A stretch of 64,000 nucleotides of DNA from Euglena gracilis (taxonomy: Eukaryota; Euglenida; Euglenophyceae; Euglenales): the NCBI GenBank assembly GCA_039621445.1, contig CP154957.1:4520504-4584503 (forward strand), in the 5' to 3' direction. Positions 40,983 to 52,800 of the stretch are shown piece after piece. The notes under the pieces were generated by a model. That model was given only the letters and a program-made list of their open reading frames with translations, was not told where the DNA came from and did no database searches. Position numbers and translations under genes: made by a program. Numbering within the stretch: position 1 is the stretch's first letter; the number at the start of each line of letters is the position of its first letter.

Positions 40983-41081
40983 AAATCAACAGACACTAAC
41001 GATTTCAGCAGGGACGCCGGGCCGCTCGCTTCGCTCGCACGGCCCGGCGCCCCTGCTGAAATCGTTAGTGTCTGTTGATTT
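40983..41081. repeat. 99-bp hairpin beside element B
   Basis: Stem AAATCAACAGACACTAACGA / TCGTTAGTGTCTGTTGATTT continuing through TTTCAGCAGGGACGCCGGGC; loop GCTCGCTTCGCTCGC. The stem contains CACTAAC, the inverse of the iteron word GTTAGTG. Followed by ATATATAAA. Confidence 0.9.
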
Positions 41082-41224
41082 ATATATAAAAATGGTTTTC
41101 AGAGGGGCGACGTTCCGATAAAATGGTTTTCAGAGAGGTGCCGTTTTCTTGACAAAAACCACAAAAAAAAACGGCAAAAAAACCATCGTACGGGTTACTA
41201 ATTGTCGAACGTTGTTCAAAACAG

Positions 41225-41420
41225 GCGTGCACCCCCCCCCCCCTATTTGGCTAATGGCCGGGCTCCTTTGGACCCCCAATTAGCCAATTAGGGGGGGGGT
41301 TAGGGGGGTACCTTGACCATTAGCCAACAAGGCTGCCCCCCCCCCCAATTGGCTAATGGACCGTCCTTCGGGACCCCCAATTAGCCAATTGGGGGGGGGG
41401 CAATTAGGGGGGGTGAGGGT
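41225..41420. repeat. TTGGCTAATGG-key element
   Basis: Key boxes ATTTGGCTAATGG, CAATTAGCCAATTAGG, ACCATTAGCCAAC and AATTGGCTAATGG with C/G runs; apices GGGCTCCTTTGGACCC and GGACCGTCCTTCGGGACC. Non-coding. Confidence 0.65.
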
Positions 41421-43155
41421 ACCCAAAATTTGCTTTATTGAGCATCAGGCACCTTTGCTTGCCTCCCACCTCCCCTCTTCTCTTAGAATTCCTCAAGCAT
41501 GTCCATTGCAGACTCTCTTATTCTCCCATGTGGGCTCGTGCTGCCTAATCGCCTTGCCAAGGCAGCCATGTCGGAAGGTGCAGGCAGGGGTGCCAACCTT
41601 TGTGTTTTCTTTAATGCACCTTGTCAACCTCAATTCACCACCTTGGAATGGGAGGTTGTCTGATTTGTGCAAAGGAAGGCAGTAGAATGGTGGGACAAAT
41701 TGCACGGCAATCAATTGATTGTTTTATATAAAAATTGTTGGTATCACCCTGTATACGCCATAATTTTTCCACGGTGTGAACAATTTTTGCAAAGAGTGGT
41801 GTGCAAACAGTAGTGTGAAATTTTCTCAAACAGCCAGGAACACATTTTTTTCATTTTTCACAGTTTTTTTTTTGTGCACCATTTGCGCATTCGCAACTGG
41901 TTGCCATCACTTTACAGGGCGGAACACCCGGCATCTGAAACCCCCGTGTTTTCCCTCAGCATTCCAGAATTTTTCATTGGGGTCGACCCCCTTGGCACAG
42001 CAAAATAGGTACCCCCCCCCCCCAGCGACCGTGGGTCCTCATCATACATGCCGAACCTCCGGTGTGCCATCAGCGTGCTGGGTACCTTTCTTTGCATTTC
42101 ACCACTTTTTTGTTGCTCTCCCTTTGCCCTCCTGTTATCGGCTGACTCTTTGAATCAACCAACGCCTGAGCTCGCGCAAAGGGTTTTCACATTCCAAAAT
42201 GGGAATGACGCAAGCAAACAAAACGTTGTGGTTTTGTGTTTTGCACTGGTATAAACTCCCTCTAACTCATGCACAATGTCCAGTGAAAATAGAACACGTT
42301 GGTGGGTTGGAAACAAAGGCAGCCTTGGGGAAGGGGGTCACCTTTTGGTCTGAAATCTTTTCCCCAATTCTCTTTGATGCTTACATGCACACCAAAGTCA
42401 AAAATCCATTTAATTTTCATTTTTGAATCCAAGGGCTTCTGAGTTTGGGAAATTTTCTGCAAAAAAATGGAAACTTTCTGAACATTTTTGTCTGAAAATT
42501 ATTTTCCAGGTGGTTCCAGTCTTATTTTTTTTGATGGATGCTGTCAGGAGGACTTGAAGAATGCAATATCCACCTTTTTTGTGGCGGATTGACCATTTTT
42601 CGCCAAGGAATGACATTCCCCCGCTGCCAAAAAAACGAGGGGTGTCATCCATGAAGGTTACAAACTCAGATTTTTATTCACCTCCACTGTCATTTGTTTC
42701 CAAAATTTGTTGACCATTTGGGGTCCAAAATTTGGTGCTCCCGGAAATGCGGGAAGAGGTGGTGATGGGGTCGACCCCCCCACCCACCATGCAGGGGGTG
42801 GGGGGGGGTGGTCAACCCCCCCCACCACCCTGGCTGTTCGGCCAATTCCCGTTCTGCCCTGGGGTAAAGCTAAGAAATGTTCACAAAGCTGCCAATTTTT
42901 AAACCCCAGATTTTTGAGATTTTTGTGAAAAAATGTGGTTTTCTATCAAAAAAATCATGCATTTTGGGTTCATCTTTAAAAAAAATTCAAAAATTTTCCC
43001 CGGCCAATATCCCCGTTTTCCCGAAATTGGTGAAGGTGCTGTTGTGGGTGGGGGGGGGTGGACCCCCCCCCACCAGCCCTTCCCGTTCTGCCCTGCCCCT
43101 AGGTCCCACAAAGCTCCCAACAAATGGAAAGTCAACAAAATGCGCCCATAATTTT
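41420..43155. other. Mostly unique DNA, no supported gene
   Basis: C/G-run patches at 42776-42830 and 43050-43075 share GGTCGACCCCCCCACC-like words with 47215-47260. The upstream exons of the oxidoreductase should lie here or further left, but I could not find them. Confidence 0.4.
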
Positions 43156-43159
43156 GCCA

Positions 43160-43324
43160 CCCCCCCCCCTTATTGTCCCACCGACCTGCCCCCGGGAGGC
43201 CCGATCGGACAATAAGGGGGGGACAATAAAACCGTACCAAAGGAATTTCATTGGCCGGGCCAAAAAACCCCCCGTGTTCCTGGCTCCAGGGACAATAAGG
43301 GGGGGGGAGACAATAAGGGGGGGG
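43160..43324. repeat. ACAATAAGGGG-key element, copy 3
   Basis: Same layout as 16762 and 25548, with CCCCTTATTGTCC in place of CCCTTTATTGTCC; the same one-base change is present in all boxes, as if converted together. Confidence 0.8.
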
Positions 43325-43408
43325 CACCTAGAAATTGGCGTGTTCATTGGTGCATTGTGTTCTGAAAAAAATGGTGCACACCATGCACCACACAGCACAC
43401 GCCCATGC

Positions 43409-43487
43409 CCGATCACACACACACACACCCACCCACCCACCCACCTACACACACACACACACACACCCACACACACACACACCCACG

Positions 43488-43518
<31 letters not shown>

Positions 43519-43575
43519 CCACGCACCCACACACCCACACACACGCACCCCACCCACCCACCCACCCACCCACCA

Positions 43576-43615
<40 letters not shown>

Positions 43616-43616
43616 G
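43409..43616. repeat. (CA)n/(CCCA)n microsatellite
   Basis: About 205 bp of ACAC and CCACCC runs. It ends 8 bp before the acceptor of the first recognised oxidoreductase exon. Confidence 0.95.
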
Positions 43617-43624
43617 TGCTTCAG

Positions 43625-43770
43625 GGTTTGTCCATTGCGCTCCAACTAAGAGGACAAGTGGCCCTTCCCACAACGCTCTACCGCCGCTGGAGCGAAGGGG
43701 GTGCCGGGTTGCTCATCACCGGCAACTGCCAGGTGGACCGCCGCTTTATGGAGCGCCCCGGCAACACGGC
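43625..43770 (+). CDS. Oxidoreductase exon a
   Basis: Acceptor GTGCTTCAG ends at 43624. Encodes LPTTLYRRWSEGGAGLLITG then NCQVDRRFMERPGN. The right edge is uncertain; the frame stays open to 43828 and a GT is at 43817. Confidence 0.75.
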
Positions 43771-46700
43771 CCTGCCGACCCCAACCCATGACCCAATGCC
43801 AATGCGAAAACGGGACGTGTTGGGCTGAACGCATGTCATTCCGCTTCACCAAGCTCAAAAAATGTCCCACTAGGCAGACTGGGGATTTTTATTTTGCTGT
43901 TGTTTGTCAATGAAATCGCTTTAGCCTTCTTTTGTTTATTCTGCCTTCAATGTGGCTTATTTTTCAGGCGAACCTTGTGATCAAAGGAAATTTATCATCA
44001 TCACTTTTGTTGTTTTTTTGATGTTTTTTTGCTCATTCCTTTTCAAATACAAGACAAACAAAAACGTTTTTCAAAAAAGAACAACTCTGTGGCATACCAG
44101 CAGAACAAATTTGGACCCCCCACTCAAAGCTGGCAACCCAAAAAAAAGGGGAAAAAACATTTTTTGGGTTTTTTTTTTAAAGAAAAAACAAAGGTTCCAA
44201 TGAGGGCTTGAGGTAAGAATTTTTGAATGGCAACTTTGTTTGGATTTTCCATCGATTTTCACATTTTTTGGGGGATAATAATATATTTTACATATATTTA
44301 GTATATATTTGGGCCATTTTTTGAGAAGTCAAATTTCGTTGTTTTCAAATTGCTGACTGAAGAATATTTTTTGGAGCATTTTTGGTTTTTAAGGTGTGTT
44401 GGGTTGGACGCGAGGAGACGGTAATGTCCAGTAAAAGTGCATTTTTGAAAAAAGTGTTTTTCTGGTTTTTTCCTTTTCAAGAAACACTTTTTTAAAAAAA
44501 AACAACGCCAGCTCTACCCCCACCAATCCGCCAAAGGACACACCGGCGGGGGTCCCCCCGGACGGCCCGCAGTCGGAGGAGGCGCTGGCGCAGTGGCGGG
44601 CGTTCGCCGCGGCAGCGAAGTCTGGGGGCAGCGCGGCCATCGTCCAGCTCGGCCATGCGGGCCGGCAGTCCGACAAGCGGGTCAACAAGCACCTGGTGGG
44701 GCCCGCCCTGCCAGCGGATGGGCCGTTTTTTTTGAGAAACTTTGCGTGACTAAATGGCTCGGACCCGCGTTTGTGGGACGGTTGGCTGGACTTTGGCCTC
44801 CACCGCCAGTCCCGGAAGTCAGTTCAACTGCTTCTGCATTATGCTTGCCGCCATCGCCACCTTTGCTCATAGTAACACCGATAACAATTAGAACGTTTCT
44901 TTTTCTAGACCCACTCTACCCGCCCAGGCAGCCAGTCAGCGCTGTTTTCCAGCCAGCAGCTCAGCAGCTCCCAGCCACGCTGTGGGTCCCCCCCCCCCCC
45001 CGCGGGTTGAGCAGGAAAGTTTTCGCAGCCCATCAAAGCTGGGCTGGATGCAGAAAATTTTTGATGGAAAGCGGCCAAATTTCCTGAAAAGGGGTTAAAA
45101 AAGCGAATTGCCCATTTTGAGGTATTCTTGTTTTTCATGTTAAAAGTCTGACTGAAAAAAATCTTGCCCAGCTGGATCTGGGCATTTTTTTTTGCGTGTT
45201 TTCGGGTGCTGGACCCCCTCCCCTCCCAGCACCTTCTTTTCCAGCCAACACCTTTTCCCAACTGGCCGGCTGGCCCCCCCACGACTGGGGGGGGGGTCAT
45301 CAAGAAATTCACTGATGACAAAAAATACAGAAGAACACTGACAAACATTCTTTGGTGCCCATTTAACTTTTATTGAAGAAGATGATGGGGGTGAGGGTTG
45401 TTTTTTGGGGCTCGTTGTGAGAAAATTTTGAGGGGCACGGAATCCTTTCCATCACCGTAATCCCACCCTCCCAGAACCAGACATCCGGAGCATTATTTGT
45501 TTGGGGAAACCTGTTCGCATGCTTTGTGATGACTCTCTGTGTTGTTTTTTACTCTTTTTTTGTATGCTTTTTTCAAATCACACGTCGCCGCAAGATTGGA
45601 TGATGGACATCAGCAGGCAGAGGGCAGCGCCATTCCCACTGTCGATATGAACCCTGGCCATGACCCAGGTTATTCCTGTGCTTTGCAGCATCCAGCTGCT
45701 CTCCTTCCGCTTTCCTTGTTGGGCACCAGGGGAGGGGCTCACTGGTTGTTTTTTTGTGGGGCAATGGTGGTGACTGTCGCCATCTGACAGTTGTCTGTCT
45801 GCGAGGTTTTTTCATTTTACAAAGCAGAAATCAGAGCTCGAACCCTTTTTTTCCAGGATTCTGATGCAGACTCGAGAGCACTCAAGCAAGACTGCAAGTA
45901 AAATGAGGTTGGTGTCAGACGTTCATTTTTGGTTTTGCATGATTTCGATGGCCATCCTGATCAAGGAACTTGATTCAAGTCCTTCTTACTCTGGGAGCAT
46001 GCTGGCGAAGCCCCGAAGGACAGCACCATTCGAGCGCTGCTCAGGCCAAGTCGCATGTCTTCTCAGTAATTGCACAAGTTCAAAGCAATAGCAACGGAGA
46101 CATCATGTGGCTTGTCTTCTGGCAGCCGAAACAGACAGGCAAGCAAGCCAAAAAAGCTCCTTCCAGAACAGTTCTCCCAAGCCCCTCCCCTCAATTACCT
46201 CTTCCCCAAGCTGGGATGCTGACCCGAACTGCCCAGGCAACAACTCTTTTGCGGGAGGAGGGAGGCATGCTGATTCCAATGGTCCAAGGAGCTTTGAAAA
46301 GGTGGGCCACATTAACCGCACTGATGAAGGTCATCTTCGGGGGGGGACAAGGCGGGGGGTAAGGGGTGAGGCATCCAAATTGTCCCCCCAGCCCACCTCT
46401 GTAACCCTCCCCCCCCAAATGACCTGGCGGGGTGCCAGGTTGTTGGAACCAACTTTTGGCCCTCCCCCCCCCCTCGCCAGGTTACTTGGGCCCCTTTTTT
46501 CAGCCCCATAAAGGAATTTTGCCTAAAGAGGGGAGGTGCCAAGTTACTGGAACCATCTTTTTTTGCCCCAAGTGATTCGGCCCCCGCCAGGAGCAAGGAC
46601 CCCGCCGGGTTATTTGGGGGGGGTGTACTGCGCGCTGCCTGGTACTGACAGTCGAGGAGGTGCAGGAGTGCGTCCAGCGCTTTGTGGCGGCCGCCAAGGT

Positions 46701-49700
46701 GTGCCAGGCCAGCGGCTTCGACGGCATCCAGATCCACGGCGCGCACGGGTACCTGCTGCCCGGGGTTCGCAGACCACAGCTTGCATCGCGTTCTGTAAAC
46801 CCCCCACAAATAGCCTGGCGGGGCCCTTGCTGCTGGCAGTGGCCGAAGAGCTTGGCGGGGGGGGGGAGGGACAAAAAAGCTGGTTCCAGTAACTTGGCAC
46901 CCCGTTTTAAGGCAAAGTTCCTTTGCGACGCTGAAAAAGGGCCCAATATATCCTGGCAGGGGGGCAGGGCCAAAAGTTGGGTCCAATAACCTGGCACCCC
47001 GCCAGGGGGAGTTTAGGCTAAATCACAACCATGCGATGCAAAATGTCGGCTAACCCGGGGTGGTTTTCGGAAACCCAACTGAAGGGATTTTGTTCACTCA
47101 GGAGGTGACCGGGCTAAACTGCCCAATCAGCAAGGGCCAAAGGCAGAATTCAGCGCCAGGCCATACCAGGCAGAAGCCAACGGACAACAGTGATGCAAAT
47201 TGGTCCCCCCCCCAAGGTGGTGGGTGGGGGGTCGACTTCCCCCCCACCACCACCTCCTCCCTTATTTCCGGGAGCACCAGTTTTCGACCCCAAAAAATTG
47301 GATTTGGATTTGTTAAAAAAAATGAAAGTGAAAATGCTGTGGTGGGTGGGGACGACCACCCCTACTTCCCCCACCAGGCCCCCCCCACTGATCGACCACT
47401 TTGATTGATGTTTGCAAAACCCCCGAGAGCGGCTTCTTTTTGGAGGGATTCACCCTGAGGGATGCCATCCTATCAGACCCCGTCATTGTGCCAAAAACAA
47501 GCTGGACACTGTCTGGGGAAATCGACCACAAATACACTGAAAAATTTTAAAGCGTCTAAAAAATTTGGAATGGAATTTGTGTGTATGGCCCCAGGTTTGC
47601 CCGGGTTTCAAGACTGGGGGCAAGGGAAGTCCTTGAGAGATGAATGTTCTGGGGAAAAGTGTTACAGGGAACAAATAAGAATACCCCCCCCCAAATAATA
47701 AACCCCCCCTGAGGACCGACTTCGGCCGCCCAAATAATAACCCCCCCCCTCCGGCAGGTGTGAAGGCAAAGGGAAAAAAGAGTCAAAAATTAGCAGGAAT
47801 GTTGCAAAAAAAATCACAAAAATGGATACGATGGGTGCAGAAAATATGCCAAAAAAGCACCCATTTTTCAAAAAAGCCCCAAAATGCCAAAAAAGTGACC
47901 ATCAGAGCTTGTGGAGGGGGTTTTGGTAAAAATTTCGACTTTGAAAATTTTGCCCGACTAAACCCCCCAAATAATACCCCCCCCCCCCCCTGGACCCCGA
48001 CTGTGTCCAAATAATAAACCGGGGAGTTTATTATTTGGGAGGGGGGTTTATAGAAAAATAAATTTTGAAAGAAAATGGGGGGAAACAGGGGGGCTGCCCA
48101 TTTTTTTGTCTCCCATGTTTTTTGTCCAGACTGCAGGGTACTCCTCCTTAGCACCCCCTATCAGGGCTGAATTTTGTACCAAATTTCCAGACCTAATCAC
48201 CCACTGGGTTGGAGCATTGTCATTTCCTCAAACACCAGGGAGATTGGGACATCTGTTGTGAGGTGCCTGCCAACGTCCACCGCCCTTGATTCTGTGGTTG
48301 GGGGTTGGTTCTGTGTCTTGGCTTGTGCCGGAGGCTAGGCATCCAGCCCTTCACCCTTCGGGTGGGTAGGCTTCAGCCTAACCCTTGACATGACCAACTC
48401 TCTTGGCAACTAATGCAAGGCGGACACAAGATAAGACAAGAAAAGAAATACTGTGGAATGCAACCACGTTTTTTTGTGTATTTTGGGTGTTCTTTTTTTT
48501 CACGCCGGCTATTTGACTAATATTGCACCCCCCATATAAGCCCCCATGGATTTTTGACCAACGGTCTGAATGGAAGCCCCCCACCCTCAGTACAAGCACA
48601 CGAAGAGTAGACACAGCCCGTCCTTTGGTCTCTTGATTGGCGTCGACTTTGTATTTGAAAGAGCAGCCCGTGCCCGTGCTTAAAGTGGGATTGAGAAGCA
48701 TAAAAAGAGCAGCCATGGCCGTCTTTTCTCAATTTAACCCCCATAAAAACATACCCCGAAAATAGAAAGCCCCTCTGTTTTCGACGAAAGGTTTGAATAG
48801 AAGCCCCAGGCTTTTATCCAGGTGGGGTGACACCCCTGAATAATAGCCTCATGGGGCTATTATTCAGACAGTTGGTTAAAACCTGGGGGGGGGGTATTAT
48901 TCGGATTGCGCCAAAAAATGTGTCCCCAGCAAAAATGGTTTCAAAATGCCCCTTTAAAAAAATGACAAGAACGGCTGTGTTTTGCAGAAAAGAATTATTT
49001 TGGCTGATTTTTGAAGGTTTGCTGACCCCCCCCCCCCAAAAGAAGCACTCGTGCGCCTAAAGCAGACCTTTTTTTTGTGTTTCTTTGCGTCACCGTTTTC
49101 GAGGGTTTGTGTTGTGCCCGCCCCCCCCCCTCCCCTGCACATTCTGTCATTTCTCTCTGTCACAAACTGGACAAACCTTGATTGGTTTCTTGTGAAACCA
49201 TGTGCGATAGGAGGAATTCCACTGGTCATCTGTGTGTGGAGGGTATGTGAGAAATGCCAACAAACTTTGGAAAGCGTTTCGTTGAAAGGGGGTGGCAAGA
49301 ATGAACCTGAGGTCGAACAACTTTGCGTGCATTTTTAAGATTTATTTTCTGTCCAACAACAATTTGTCTGTCACTTGTTGACCTATATCTTTTGTAGTTT
49401 GTAATAGTTGTTCATGTTCATGCCGACAATGTGCCAGCCTGGGCGGGAACCCTGCCATTGTCATCATTCCTGAACCCGCTGGCCAACACCCGGGACGACG
49501 AGTACGGCGGAGTCCAGGCTGTTTGCTTTGCCCCTTCCCCAATGGACAACGGGGCTTGGATTCGTTGCAATGCTCCATTTGATGTTTGGTGTTTTTGTCA
49601 GTTCATCACTTGGAGATACAAAGCCTCCAAATTCTCACGATGGCAATGTGAATTCCGCTCCCCTTCTACAGATTTGGGGGGAGGGGAGGGGGCGCATATC

Positions 49701-49767
49701 GGGCCCCACTCTGCCCCTGGGACGGCGCTGCTGCGGCTGGGCTGGGCCAAAATCGGGACTGGCTGCA

Positions 49768-49834
<67 letters not shown>

Positions 49835-52800
49835 CCCGCGAGGGGGTCTGCAAAACCGCAAAGAGATAAATGCATTTGGCAACCCCCCTGTGGGCAGGGG
49901 AGAGGTCAGAGGCTTGAAAATTGGACCAGCACCCCCGATAGCCGGGGAAGGAGGCAAACGAGCACGGGACCCTTGACAACAGCGTGTGGCTTCTGAATCG
50001 CATCAGTACTGTTGAAATGTGCAATGGTGAGTGGGTGGCATCCACACCCGGTTGGGTCCAACAAGTACCCCTTTTTTTGAGGCATTTGGCTTGGCGACTC
50101 GTTGGCGCCCCTTGGCTGTTGGAGTCAACTTGGCCCCCGAAGTTGGCCCCCGAAGTTGGCCCCCTGTCCTGTTGGGACCGACATGGTCCAGGTCGAGCTG
50201 GGGGAGGGGTAGGCAAGTGGACCTCTCAAGGTTGATGCGCAAAAACAGATAAACGAATTGGTATAAAGTTGCTTCCATGCGCACCACAAAACCTGAAACA
50301 ACAGCTGTAAATCATCTGCCTGGAGATTTGCCTGACAAATTTTCTTTGGTGTTGCAGGTAACCTGAAGCAAATTTACCAGTTGCAGGTAATCCGAAGCAA
50401 ATTTACCAGCATTTTTGTTGGCAATTTCCTCTGTATGTGTGCCCCTTTTCATTTTTTGGATTTCGGATATTTCAAACACCCCCCCCCCAAGGTTTGATTA
50501 AGGAGGATGTGCGAGGTTTAGGTGGTATTTTTGGCTTTGGGGGGCAATTTTTTTTGGCCTTGCGCTTTTGTGCCAGGCCAATAATCGGCCACCTCCACCG
50601 CTGTTTAGGTGTCCCCCCACTCCCCCCCTTCCTGGACTGGAGGGGGGTCCGACCCCCTTCCTCTCCTGCTCTTACATCGAACCCTGCCCCTGAAAATGTG
50701 GGCTGGCCAACAATGCCTGAGGAAATGCATCCCCCCAACGCACTGACTTAATGAGTGAAGGTGAACATCGGGAGCCCAGAAGACAGGGTCGACGTTTCTC
50801 ACAGTGACTTTCAATGTTGGGGTTTCACACGTGGGAATCTCCACCTGCCATGAGGGGTCAATCCCGACTTTTGTGCTGGAGATGTGAGAATTTTTTTGGA
50901 AGCTCGATAGATCTTTTTTCAACATCATTTCTCCCAGAATGATGAAAAACGCAGTTTTGGCCTCTTTGGGTCTAGCCCTTCGTTCAGGGCTGCATATCAG
51001 CACTGAAAGGTCATTTGCATTTTGCACCACCAGGACATGGGGGGGGGGAACAAGTGACGGAGAGTTGATTCTATCGGACTCCTGGACCAGTTGACCCCCC
51101 CAGGGGGGGGGGAATTGATATCCGCAATTTTTCCGCAATCTTCCGCAATTTTCCGCAATTTTCCTCAATTTTTCCGCAATTTCCGCAATTTTTTTTTGCA
51201 ATTTTTCACCATTTTTTTGAAGAATTTTTTCCCCACCACCGAAGATGGAAGATGCAATGAGTTCAAGCCATTCTTCAAATGGATCAACAGGTGTGCTATT
51301 GTGTTTTGTTGTCCCCCCCCCAGTTTACCAATTTTTCTCACAGGTGCACGGGTGCGTCCCACCTGTGCAAAGAACATCAAGCGTGTTGATTTGTGCTCGC
51401 CTGCATCGACGTGGGTGTTGCGGTGTTCTGAACCTCACAATTGAAAATTTTCTAAGTCCCCCCAAGCAGAAATGTGTATACCCGACATCAAATTTTCCGC
51501 GATTTTCCCGCAATTTCCGCAATTTTTCCGCAATTTTTCCGCAATTTTTCCGAAGGCCTCCGATATCAATCCCCCCCCCCCCTGCCCCCCACTCTTGTCC
51601 CTAGCGCGGTTTCATTGGGCTGGCTGCCTGTCCTGACCTCGCAAACCGGGCGAGGCTGCTATTGGACAGTGCCGGCCCAGGGTGCGGAACCAGCATAAGT
51701 GTGGTGGCTTTCAGAGGATGCAGACCTCGATGGAATAAGATGTGGGTGTCACACCCCTGGGCCATCCCTCCGACCCATGACACTAAATACCACCTACACG
51801 TGGAAAGTTTTGTAATGCCGACCCCCCCCGAAGGAAATTTCCTCAAAGATTTGATTTGAAGAAGTAAATCGCCTCACCCCACTCTTGGTCTCCAGACATC
51901 CTTTTTTAAATGGGTCTGCTGCCCAAAGCACCATGGCACCACGCAACGGCCGACGGCCTGTTTTCCGCCCGGAAGGAAGTGGTTTGATTGGGTTCAACCC
52001 CCTTGCATTTCAACACATACAGCTCCCCACACCCAGCACTGTGCAGAAATCCCCAAAACCCTACCGGTGGTGGGTGGGGGGTGCCCCCCAACAACCTGTC
52101 CCATATTTCTGGGGGAGCTAATTTTTAGGTCAAAATTTCCTTTCTGGTGTAGGGGTCGACTCCCCCCATGCATTCCCATAATCCCCCCCCCAAATAAGAC
52201 CTGGGACTTATTTTTGGGTCCATTGCTGGAAACCTCCAGGGGGGTTTTATTTTGGGGGGCTTATTTTTGATTTTTTCTTAACCGACCCAGGCCCAAAAAA
52301 ATGGATCATTTTCAGGTTCCCAAAAACACTGAACATTTTCCTTTGGCGCTTTTTGCGCCATGTTTAATTTGTCACAGTATTTTTTTTCAGGGGTTTTTTT
52401 TTTCGCCGTCCGTGGCGCTTTGTGCCGCCAGTGAGGGTCTTATTTCTTGGGGGTCTTATTTTTGGATTTTTGCTGGATCGCCCCAGGGGGGTCTTGTTTT
52501 TGGGAGGTCTTATTTTGGGGGGGGGGTTATAGCCCTGCGCATTCCCACTGGTCAGCTGTGAGCTGTGCTGTCCATGATATTTTTTTCTTCATTTTTGGCA
52601 GTCTTTTTTTGTACAGCCTTTTGAAGTTTTTTTTTATACAGTTTTTCATGTACCGTGTGCATATTTTGCACCTCCCCTCCTCTGGTTCCTGTGGCAACCC
52701 GCAATTGTGGTCGCTGGGCGGCCGGACCTGGCACCGGCGGTGGTGGACGCCATCCGGGAGGCGACCGGACCGACCTTCGCCATCAGCGTCAAGCTGAACA

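Larger units (their letters stand above)
39515..41081. mobile_element. TIR/iteron element with recombinase-like gene (B)
   Basis: Inner inverted ends: left 39586-39624 (TAAAACCTATTTCCTGGGCC) and right 40938-40980 (inverse, ...CCCAGACGAAATAGGTTTTA). The left outer flank (39505-39545) has a degenerate half of the hairpin stem. Three 33-bp iterons (GTTAGTGTAAAACGATTTCC type) lie at 39655-39751 and eight at 40624-40870, in the same orientation. The minus-strand recombinase-like ORF fills the middle. A ~100-bp hairpin follows the right end. Same design as element A with different sequences, so the two are old relatives. Confidence 0.85.

Noticed and set aside
43124-43828. 234-residue frame rich in His-Thr
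   Set aside because: Most of it is the (CA)n microsatellite; only the last part (from 43625) is the oxidoreductase exon.
46312-46997. Minus-strand frames opposite oxidoreductase exon c
   Set aside because: They are antisense to a conserved exon and cross the inverted-repeat arms; no homology.
49431-50216. Long frames with Arg-Glu or Leu-Ser repeats
   Set aside because: They translate the (GA)n microsatellite on the two strands.
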